Made by a program: the position numbers and the translations under genes. The notes below the pieces were generated by a model, which was not told the origin of the DNA, did no database searches, and was given only the letters and a program-made list of their open reading frames with translations. Shown piece after piece: positions 5,716-11,694 of a stretch of DNA of 11,694 nucleotides. Numbering within the stretch: the stretch's first letter is position 1; every line of letters begins with the position of its first letter. The stretch is from CALHKP01 sp963558075 (GTDB lineage: Bacteria; Bacillota; Clostridia; Peptostreptococcales; Anaerovoracaceae). Location of the stretch: positions 1 to 11,694 of the forward strand of contig CAUWFN010000054.1 in NCBI GenBank assembly GCA_963558075.1, given 5' to 3'.

Positions 5716-8700
5716 ATGTTACAGATTAAAGATATATGCAAAGAGTACAGGACTGATAATCTAGTGCAAAAGGCTCTTGACCATGTCAGCCTCAATTTGC
5801 GCGACAGTGAGTTTGTTGCAGTCCTCGGGCCGAGCGGCTCTGGAAAAACAACACTCCTGAACATCATTGGTGGACTTGACAGGTACGATTCAGGAGATTT
5901 GATCATAAACGAAATATCAACAAAGAACTACGAGGACCGAGACTGGGACTCATATCGCAATCATACGATAGGTTTTGTTTTTCAAAGCTATAACCTAATT
6001 CCGCATCAAAGCATACTCGCAAACGTAGAGCTTGCCCTTACGATTTCAGGAATTCCAAAGGAAGAGCGCAGGCAAAGAGCAGTCGATGCTTTGAAGGCAG
6101 TGGGACTTGACGGCCAATTTCATAAAAAGCCGAGCCAGCTTTCCGGTGGCCAGATGCAGAGAGTTGCAATAGCAAGAGCCCTTGTAAACAATCCTGACAT
6201 CCTGCTTGCAGACGAGCCAACTGGTGCCCTCGATAGCGAAACGAGCATCCAGGTCATGGACCTTCTCAAGGAAGTTGCCAAAGACCGCCTTGTTGTAATG
6301 GTAACTCACAATCCTGAACTTGCCGAGCAGTACGCAACGCGAATAGTCAACCTGAAGGACGGACACATCACATCCGACAGCAATCCGTATATCATCGACG
6401 ATGCTAAGGCGGCGCCAACACACAAGAATATGGGAAAAACTTTCATGTCATTTCTGACGTCCCTTTCCCTTAGCTTCAACAATCTAAAAACAAAGAAAGG
6501 GCGAACCCTTTTGACGGCCTTTGCAGGTTCCATAGGAATCATCGGAATTGCTTTGATCTTATCTCTCGCAAATGGAGTAAACAGCTACATTGAGGACATA
6601 GAGGAACAAACTCTATCAGAATATCCACTTCAGATTCAAAGCTCCGCCTTTGATATGACAGCTATGATGAACCCCAAGACATCCGAAAAAAAGAAACAGG
6701 GAGACGTTCAGGTTGGCAATGTACTGACTAGCATGTTTTCAACTGTCGGCACCAACGATCTGAAATCGCTTAAATCCTATATAGATTCTAACGAGGACAA
6801 AATTTCGCCGTACACAAGAGCCATCGAATACAGCTATGCTGTTTCACCTCAAATTTACCGCGATGACCCGGAGGAAATTCGCCAGGTTCATCCAGACCAA
6901 TCATTCAAGTCGATGGGATTTGGATCAGATCAAAGCACAAACAGCATGATGTCCACCATGATGAGCACGGACATTTTCTACAAACTTCCGGAAAACGAGA
7001 GTCTCTACAGAAATCAGTACGAGATCAAAGCCGGTCACTGGCCAAAGAACAAAAACGAATGCGTTCTCGTGCTTTCACCGAGCGGACAGATAAGCGATTT
7101 TATGCTTTACGCACTAGGCAAGCGGGATTTTGATGAGCTAGACAAAATGGTTGAGCAGTTTACAAAAGAAGAAAAAGTGGTCGTTCCCGAAATTCACGAC
7201 TCCTTCGATTTTGATGAGCTTCTCGGAACAAAGTTCAAGATGGTTTCTGCCACAGACTACTACGAATACGACCCAGCCTACGACATTTGGAAAGACAAGC
7301 GCGACAATACAAAATACATGAAAAATCTCGTCGAAAGCGGAGAGGAGCTAAAAATTGCAGGCATTGTCCAGCTAAAAAAAGAAGCAAAGGCATCTGTTTT
7401 GTTCCCAGGAATATATTTTTCACCTGAGCTTGTAGAGCACATCATCTCCGAGGCATCAGAAAGCCAGATTGTAAAAGACCAGCTAAAAGACAGATCACGC
7501 AACATTTTTACGGGGAAACCCTTTGATACAAAAGCAAATTCGGCAAACCCATTTGATATGAGCTCGCTATTTTCCATCGATGAGCAAAAGCTTGTATCTT
7601 CATTTTCTGTAGACGAAAGTAAGATTAGTTTAGATTTTAGTGGCATCAACAAAACATTGAGCCAGGCCTCTTTGCCGCCTATGGACCTAGAAAAGCTTGT
7701 GGGACAGCTGGATATGACCCTCAACCAAAAGGACATAGAAACTTTGATTCAGGATTTGATGAAAGGTTACGAAGAATATACAAAGAAAAATCCACAGACC
7801 GATATTTCTAACTTCCCAAAATATTTCCAAGGCTACATGGAGCACGAAGGTTCAGCAAAGCTCAAAGACTCCATATACAAGGCTTTGTTGGAAAATCAGG
7901 GAAAGCCCCTTACTCAGGTGCAGATTCAGACCATCATAACAGAGCTTTTGGACGGATATAACGATTATGCGAAGGAAAATAATCTTCCGGACATAAAAAA
8001 ATTCAGCGAGCATTTCGCCGGATACCTAAAGTCAGAGCAGGCAAAGAATGCTATAGAAAAGTCAATCAAAAGCTTTGTTCAGTCAAATAAGCTAGATACA
8101 AAAATCTCTGGGCTCATGGATGAATACATAAAGGCACAGGCACAGGTCATCGGAAGCACGCTAGAAAAAGAGCTTAGCAGCAGCACGGCTCAATTTGCTG
8201 ATTCTATGAAAAACGCGATTTCCTTTGATGCGGACACCTTTGCTAGCGCAATAAAATTCAAAATGAACGAGCAGGAGCTTTCTGAGCTTATGGCATCGCT
8301 TATGTCCAAGGAGCTTTACACCTACGACACGAACCTATCAAAGCTAGGGTATGCAGATATCAGTAGCCCTTCCCAAATTTCCTTCTACCCTAAGGATTTT
8401 GAGAGCAAAGAAAAGGTTGTAGAAATTATCGACAAATACAACGAAAAAATGAGAAAAGTCGATGAAGATAAAGTTGTAAGATACACTGATTTGGTTGGCA
8501 GCATGATGTCATCTGTCACAACTATTATCAATCTGATTACATACGTTCTGATTGCCTTTGTTGCAATCTCGCTTGTGGTATCCTCTATCATGATTGGCGT
8601 TATTACATATATCAGTGTTCTCGAACGAAAAAAGGAAATTGGAATTTTGCGTGCGATTGGAGCTTCCAAGAGGAATATTTCTCAGGTGTTCAATGCAGAA

Positions 8701-8940
8701 ACCTTCATTATCGGTGCCCTCTCTGGCATCATTGGAATAGGCTCTACGCTGCTGCTTCTGATTCCAGCTAACTTCATAATTCATACTCTTTCAAACAACA
8801 CGAGCATGAGTGCAGCTCTGCCACCATTAGGCGGTATAATCCTAATCCTGCTGAGCATCCTCCTGACACTCATTGGAGGCATCATACCGTCTCGAAAAGC
8901 GGCAAAGGAAGACCCAGTTACGGCACTCAGAACAGACTAG
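5716..8940 (+). CDS. MacB/FtsX-type ABC exporter, ATPase-permease fusion
   Basis: This 1074-residue protein joins an ABC ATPase to an FtsX-type permease; relatives export lipoproteins, peptides or antimicrobials, or act in peptide resistance. The ATPase shows Walker A GPSGSGKT (38-45), Q-loop Gln90, signature LSGGQ (142-146), Walker B ILLADE (162-167) and H-loop His198, so it should be active. One membrane segment follows at about 264-288, then some 640 external residues, then three membrane segments at about 938-963, 993-1015 and 1037-1057, with the permease motif KEIGILRAIGASK between. The external part contains a tandem duplication of about 63 residues (669-731 and 732-795). AAGGGAG lies 9 nt before the ATG. 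I see no clear promoter or partner gene. The substrate cannot be told from the sequence; the fusion may work as a homodimer. Confidence 0.93.
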   Translation: MLQIKDICKEYRTDNLVQKALDHVSLNLRDSEFVAVLGPSGSGKTTLLNIIGGLDRYDSGDLIINEISTKNYEDRDWDSYRNHTIGFVFQSYNLIPHQSILANVELALTISGIPKEERRQRAVDALKAVGLDGQFHKKPSQLSGGQMQRVAIARALVNNPDILLADEPTGALDSETSIQVMDLLKEVAKDRLVVMVTHNPELAEQYATRIVNLKDGHITSDSNPYIIDDAKAAPTHKNMGKTFMSFLTSLSLSFNNLKTKKGRTLLTAFAGSIGIIGIALILSLANGVNSYIEDIEEQTLSEYPLQIQSSAFDMTAMMNPKTSEKKKQGDVQVGNVLTSMFSTVGTNDLKSLKSYIDSNEDKISPYTRAIEYSYAVSPQIYRDDPEEIRQVHPDQSFKSMGFGSDQSTNSMMSTMMSTDIFYKLPENESLYRNQYEIKAGHWPKNKNECVLVLSPSGQISDFMLYALGKRDFDELDKMVEQFTKEEKVVVPEIHDSFDFDELLGTKFKMVSATDYYEYDPAYDIWKDKRDNTKYMKNLVESGEELKIAGIVQLKKEAKASVLFPGIYFSPELVEHIISEASESQIVKDQLKDRSRNIFTGKPFDTKANSANPFDMSSLFSIDEQKLVSSFSVDESKISLDFSGINKTLSQASLPPMDLEKLVGQLDMTLNQKDIETLIQDLMKGYEEYTKKNPQTDISNFPKYFQGYMEHEGSAKLKDSIYKALLENQGKPLTQVQIQTIITELLDGYNDYAKENNLPDIKKFSEHFAGYLKSEQAKNAIEKSIKSFVQSNKLDTKISGLMDEYIKAQAQVIGSTLEKELSSSTAQFADSMKNAISFDADTFASAIKFKMNEQELSELMASLMSKELYTYDTNLSKLGYADISSPSQISFYPKDFESKEKVVEIIDKYNEKMRKVDEDKVVRYTDLVGSMMSSVTTIINLITYVLIAFVAISLVVSSIMIGVITYISVLERKKEIGILRAIGASKRNISQVFNAETFIIGALSGIIGIGSTLLLLIPANFIIHTLSNNTSMSAALPPLGGIILILLSILLTLIGGIIPSRKAAKEDPVTALRTD

Positions 8941-8945
8941 AGTTT

Positions 8946-9001
8946 CAAAACTCCCTTGAAAAAATTGCGGGTTTGGCCAAAAACTCCCTTGAAAAATATG
9001 C
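8946..9001. repeat. 33-bp short direct repeat after the ABC gene
   Basis: AAAACTCCCTTGAAAAA occurs twice, 33 bp apart, followed by TTGCGGG and TATGCAGG respectively. It starts 6 bp after the ABC stop and runs into the DUF4143 remnant, so it may mark the joint where the front of that gene was lost. Confidence 0.65.
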
Positions 9002-9438
9002 AGGTGTTATAACCTCAATATCACAGAGCTTCCTCTCGATGGCAACGTACAAGAAGACATTTTTAAAGTCTATATGTGTGACTGCGGACTATTTACAAGC
9101 ATGCTAGAAAGATGGTACACAATTTGATATTCTTCAGGGGAACCTGTATGGCTACAAAGGTGCTATTTTTGAAAACCTCGTTGCAGATATATTTAATAAA
9201 ATGGGGCGTAAACTCTATTATTTTCATAAAAAGTCTGGACTAGAAATTGATTTCGTAATTAAATGCAAATCAGAATGCACACTTGTAGAAGTCAAGGCTG
9301 TATCTGGAAACGCAAAAAGTATCCGAACAAATTTAAACCATCCGGAAAAATATCACGTATATTCAGCCATAAAACTAGGCAACTATAATATAGGTAAAGT
9401 TGATGAAATACTAACCCTACCTCTATATTTAATAGCAA
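8993..9438 (+). pseudogene. AAA ATPase with DUF4143, C-terminal remnant
   Basis: Proteins of this family have an N-terminal AAA ATPase and a C-terminal DUF4143 domain with a PD-(D/E)XK nuclease-like fold; their role is not settled. Only the C-terminal part remains. The first frame (8993-9127) reads CRCYNLNITELPLDGN, then DIFKVYMCDCGLFTSMLER; after a one-base shift between 9108 and 9125 the second reads TQFDILQGNLYGYKGAIFENL and continues through GLEIDFVIK and LVEVKA, the nuclease-like motif pair, to LTLPLYLI. No start codon or ATPase part is present, and the normal stop near 9438 is missing, so the frame runs on as antisense of the next gene to 9731. The ATG at 9201 is not a real start because family similarity continues upstream of it. 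A decayed gene is the only sensible reading. Confidence 0.88.
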
Positions 9439-9440
9439 AA

Positions 9441-9480
9441 ATGCATATTTCTCTTAATCGAGAGATATGCATTTTTATTT
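9441..9480. terminator. Bidirectional Rho-independent terminator
   Basis: ATGCATATTTCTC (9441-9453) pairs with GAGAGATATGCAT (9460-9472) with one G-U pair and a 6-nt loop. TTTTATTTT follows on the plus strand and the complement of CAAAA on the minus strand. It separates the plus-strand remnant from the convergent regulator gene. Confidence 0.85.
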
Positions 9481-9535
9481 TCTATTCTTTACGAATGCAT
9501 AAATTGCAACTACAATTTATTACAAAATTTAATAC

Positions 9536-10429
9536 TCACCCTTTTAGAAACTCAAAGGAAAAGAAATACACATATTCGCTCTCCGAAAGTTGGTCAGTTT
9601 TTCCTTTCAAAACAGCATCAAGGTCAACTGTTCTTATCTCTCCACCATCAAAAACATACGCAGCAAGAGCCTGCTCTTTTCCGTATTTTATGTCTTTTGG
9701 TTCCGAGATTTCTGTGCACAAGTTCGCGTAATACTCTCTATTCTTAACATTATCAAGGATAGGAAATTCCGTAGAGTAAACACATCCATCTGCAGATACG
9801 ATCTGCTTAACTTTATAAGATTCAGAATCAAAAGCAATCAAAATCTCCCCGCTTTCTGGCGACTTCATATCATCAAAGCTAATATCAAAGCTATCTTTAT
9901 TTACAAGCTTTCCAAAATGATACTCAGAAGTATATATCTTGAGACCTTTATACTCATCTGTCGTAGTAAACTTATAGACAAAGGCACCCTCTGCAAGGAA
10001 TTTAGCCGTTTGCTTTTCGATGCTATCATCTGCAAGAGGAAGAATATGATTCTGAGGCTTAAGTTCCTGATATATCAAAGCTCCAATTACCGATAATCCT
10101 GCAATCGATATCACCAATAACACAGCGATTATACTCTTGAGAAATCTCTGCTTTTGTTTGCTGTTTCTTATGACACTAATGATATTTGCTTCAGATTTCT
10201 GAACAAAACTATCTTGGGCTATGTCTTCGCCTGCCAAAAATTCGTTTAGGCTGATGCCTAGAATCTGGCAAAGGTCTGAGTAAACTGAAACATCCGGAAG
10301 ACAAGCTCCACGCTCCCACTTAGAAACAGACTTATCACTCATACCAAGTTTTTCAGCAAGCTGCCTTTGTGTCATGCCAAGCTGCCTACGCTTTGATGCA
10401 ATATATTTTCCAATTTTAACAAGATCCAT
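9536..10429 (-). CDS. Membrane-anchored XRE-family regulator
   Basis: The 297-residue protein opens with an XRE helix-turn-helix (residues about 5-60: IGKYIASKRRQLGMTQRQLA, then recognition helix SDKSVSKWERG and LPDVSVYSDLCQILGISLNEF). A charged linker (KQKQRF) and one membrane segment follow (about 98-120, IIAVLLVISIAGLSVIGALI). The rest, about 175 residues, should be outside the membrane and is not a domain I recognise. This layout is common in Firmicutes for regulators sensing an external signal or associated with a transporter. The start is ATG 10429, with AGGAGG 7 nt upstream, rather than an upstream in-frame ATG at 10486 without a good site. It lies 76 bp after the acetyltransferase stop on the same strand. 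A weak TTGAGG/TATAAA pair in the gap has a 15-bp spacer, so a separate promoter is doubtful. Confidence 0.88.
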   Translation of the reverse strand: MDLVKIGKYIASKRRQLGMTQRQLAEKLGMSDKSVSKWERGACLPDVSVYSDLCQILGISLNEFLAGEDIAQDSFVQKSEANIISVIRNSKQKQRFLKSIIAVLLVISIAGLSVIGALIYQELKPQNHILPLADDSIEKQTAKFLAEGAFVYKFTTTDEYKGLKIYTSEYHFGKLVNKDSFDISFDDMKSPESGEILIAFDSESYKVKQIVSADGCVYSTEFPILDNVKNREYYANLCTEISEPKDIKYGKEQALAAYVFDGGEIRTVDLDAVLKGKTDQLSESEYVYFFSFEFLKG

Positions 10430-10505
10430 GTCGTAGCCTCCTCTTTGATTGGAATAATCGTACCACTTTATAAGAGAAAACAACACCCCTCAAAAGTAGA
10501 ATTGA

Positions 10506-11111
10506 TTATAGCAAGTCCATCTTAGAGTCCTTCTCGCTTATTTCCCTTATAAGCTTTGCTGGGTTTCCTGCCGCAAGCCATCCCGGAGGAACATCTTTTG
10601 TCACAACACTTCCTGCACCAACTACCGCACCCTTTCCAATAGTTACATTATCCAAAACAGTAACTCCTGCCGCCAGCCATACATCATCTTCGATTCTAAT
10701 TTCTCCAGCAAATTCCGACATAGAAACATGGCCATCCTCGTACTTCATCCTCACCCTCTCATCTGCAATCAAAGGATGATTCGTTGAAAGCAAACTGACA
10801 TTTGGGCCAATCATAACGTTATCCCCAATAAAAATTTTCCCATCATCCATCACCAAAAGATTGAAATTAGCAAAAAAGTTCTTACCGATAAACGTATGAC
10901 ATCCATAGTTAAACTGAATAGGTCCTTGAAAATAGTAGTTTTCTCCAATTTCACCGATAAACTCTCTTATCAGAGGTAACCTGTTTTCGTCGTACTCGTC
11001 CATCGAGTTATACATTCTGCAAAGCTCATGGGCCTTGTGCTTAATATCCTTCAGCTCTTTTTTTCTGGCATCAAAGAGCCTGCCGGCAAATATTCTTTCT
11101 TCTTCCTTCAT
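10506..11111 (-). CDS. Maltose/galactoside-type O-acetyltransferase
   Basis: This 201-residue protein belongs to the left-handed beta-helix acetyltransferases of the Maa/LacA/NodL group, cytoplasmic trimers that move acetyl from acetyl-CoA to a sugar hydroxyl. An N-terminal Mac-type helical part (residues about 3-55, ERIFAGRLFDARKKEL) precedes hexapeptide turns such as FIGKNF, IFIGDNVMIGPNV and VTIGKGAVVGAGSVVTKDVP. The catalytic histidine should be His112 in STNHPL, and the C-terminal AGNPAKLIRE is typical of the group. AGGTGA stands 3 nt before the ATG. The gene starts 12 bp after a small open frame on the same strand and is followed by the regulator, so the three are probably cotranscribed. 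The sugar substrate is not determined by the sequence. All expected motifs are present. Confidence 0.92.
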   Translation of the reverse strand: MKEEERIFAGRLFDARKKELKDIKHKAHELCRMYNSMDEYDENRLPLIREFIGEIGENYYFQGPIQFNYGCHTFIGKNFFANFNLLVMDDGKIFIGDNVMIGPNVSLLSTNHPLIADERVRMKYEDGHVSMSEFAGEIRIEDDVWLAAGVTVLDNVTIGKGAVVGAGSVVTKDVPPGWLAAGNPAKLIREISEKDSKMDLL

Positions 11112-11123
11112 GATTCACCTAAA

Positions 11124-11327
11124 TTACAGCTTCTCGCAATTTTTTGAAACGAGAGCAAGTAATTCTTCCCTTTCCTCTAGCGAAATATCCTTTTGAGCGG
11201 CATGTATTATTCTGCCGTCCTTTAGCTTGAGATATATAAACTGACCTCTCACACCATAACCTTCAAAACCTTCCCAGTTATAGTGGCTGTTTCCATATTC
11301 AGAAGAAACCTCTATGCCATCTTCACT
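11124..11327 (-). pseudogene. Small open frame lacking a start codon
   Basis: The frame runs for 67 codons to a TAA at 11126-11124 and gives a protein-like product: EVSSEYGNSHYNWEGFEGYG, then GQFIYLKLKDGRIIHAA and EEREELLALVSKNCEKL. It has no ATG, GTG or TTG, and TGA and TAA stops lie directly before it. A very good site, AAGGAGG, followed by ATG codons 6 and 12 nt later, lies just upstream in another frame, so one base appears to have been gained near the start (around 11327-11334). It sits 12 bp before the acetyltransferase and behind a good promoter. The product is not a family I recognise. A sequencing error could explain the missing start, in which case this is an intact gene of about 70 codons. 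Confidence 0.6.
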
Positions 11328-11391
11328 TTATCATTTACATCAGATTCCTCCTTCGATATCAAAATTTAGGATTATGCATCAACTTTTCTTT

Positions 11392-11420
11392 ATAATAGCA
11401 GTGTGTCAATTATTTTGCAA
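11392..11420 (-). promoter_or_regulatory. Sigma-A-type promoter for the minus-strand operon
   Basis: On the minus strand TTGCAA (11420-11415) and TATTAT (11397-11392) are separated by exactly 17 bp. Transcription would begin near 11385, about 35 nt before AAGGAGG of the small open frame, and continue into the acetyltransferase and regulator. Confidence 0.65.
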
Positions 11421-11421
11421 C

Positions 11422-11454
11422 AAAAAACCCATAGCTATAATTCCCATAACTATG
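11422..11454 (-). terminator. Probable terminator upstream of the operon
   Basis: On the minus strand CATAGTTAT and ATAGCTATG form a 9-bp stem with one mismatch around a 7-nt loop, followed by GG and six T residues. It would stop read-through from the right just before the operon promoter. Confidence 0.6.
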
Positions 11455-11513
11455 AGCTTGATTTTTAGGATTTACGATTGCTCTAATTCCAATCTAAAAA
11501 GATGCCACTTATC

Positions 11514-11583
11514 CTTATAACGCTTCCACTACCGGGCGGATTCGAGACTTTCACCCGTTAGAATGTGCGCTCGCCGAGCGCAC
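11514..11583 (-). mobile_element. Truncated 5' end of a group IIC-like intron
   Basis: Read leftwards from 11583 the sequence begins GTGCGCTCGGCGAGCGCAC, a GTGCG-type group II 5' end that folds into an 8-bp stem, followed by AACGGGTGAAAGTCTCGAA and AGTGGAAGCG. The order matches the start of bacterial class C introns such as the Oceanobacillus one (GUGUG, stem, GGGUGAGAGUCCCGAA, GAAG). It starts directly after the T-run of a terminator, the known insertion preference of class C. No reverse transcriptase or 3' end follows; similarity stops after about 70 nt, so this is a dead remnant. Confidence 0.7.
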
Positions 11584-11619
11584 CTAAAAAAAATGACCGT
11601 TGAAAAGTCAACGGTCATT
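11584..11619 (-). terminator. Rho-independent terminator of the right-hand gene
   Basis: AATGACCGTTGA and TCAACGGTCATT form a perfect 12-bp stem with a 4-nt loop, followed on the minus strand by TTTTTT and AG. It closes the gene ending at 11632 and is the apparent target of the intron remnant. On the plus strand a T-run after CGCA gives weaker activity the other way. Confidence 0.9.
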
Positions 11620-11631
11620 CGCATTTTTTTC

Positions 11632-11694
11632 TTATTCCCACTCTACAAAGACTAACGCTTTTTGTTTAGGAATTATTCTCTGTAATGTTTCTCG
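11632..11694 (-). CDS. C-terminal end of an unidentified gene
   Basis: The last 20 codons of a minus-strand frame enter from the right edge and end IIPKQKALVFVEWE before a TAA at 11634-11632. A strong terminator begins 12 bp later, which supports a real gene end. The piece is too short for me to name the family. Confidence 0.6.
   Translation of the reverse strand, partial: RETLQRIIPKQKALVFVEWE

Noticed and set aside
9590..10096. 168-residue plus-strand open frame
   Set aside because: It is antisense to the clearly real XRE regulator gene and has no protein-like features.
11514..11583. tRNA gene suggested by TCTCGAATCC
   Set aside because: No acceptor or anticodon arm can be drawn; the arrangement fits a group II intron 5' end better.

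Overview
The window looks like an AT-rich chromosome segment of a low-GC Gram-positive (Clostridia-like) bacterium. The reasons are strong AGGAGG-type ribosome binding sites, TTG/ATG starts, a MacB/FtsX-type ABC exporter of the large Firmicutes form, an XRE regulator with a membrane anchor, and a DUF4143 protein whose sequence I recognise as clostridial in style. I cannot assign a genus. The reading is from the sequence only; no search was run.

Layout from left to right. (1) Positions 1-3705, minus strand: a Wadjet-type (JetABCD, SMC-like anti-plasmid) operon of the DUF2397 / DUF2398 / TIGR02680 kind, transcribed leftwards. jetA is open and carries an unusual in-frame 10-residue repeat insert. 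jetB is broken by a +1-type frameshift. jetC has only its N-terminal Walker A head; the reading frame then ends and a different, unidentified frame runs off the left edge. The system therefore looks decayed or rearranged as sequenced, and jetD is not in view.

(2) Positions 3706-5715: two kilobases with no credible gene but dense repeat structure. From left to right there are three 15-bp repeats just upstream of jetA; 56 uninterrupted heptamers of the form (G/C)GGCTC(A/G), GC-rich and G-quadruplex-prone, flanked by a 12-bp direct repeat; six 36-37-bp dyad elements spaced almost exactly 52 bp apart with TACAGCA/TGCTGTA ends; a run of further long hairpins; and a perfect 192-bp direct repeat (offset 254 bp) whose two copies each end in more of the same heptamers. 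This block is the most unusual part of the window.

(3) Positions 5716-8940, plus strand: one large intact ABC exporter with ATPase and FtsX-type permease fused and a very large external region containing a 63-residue duplication. (4) Positions 8941-9480: a short repeat, then a frameshifted C-terminal remnant of an AAA ATPase with DUF4143, closed by a bidirectional terminator.

(5) Positions 9536-11420, minus strand: a probable operon reading leftwards from a TTGCAA-N17-TATTAT promoter. It holds a small open frame with no usable start, a hexapeptide acetyltransferase, and a membrane-anchored XRE regulator. (6) Positions 11425-11694: the end of an unidentified minus-strand gene, its terminator, and, directly after the terminator's T-run, a truncated 5' end of what looks like a group IIC intron, the insertion preference known for that class.
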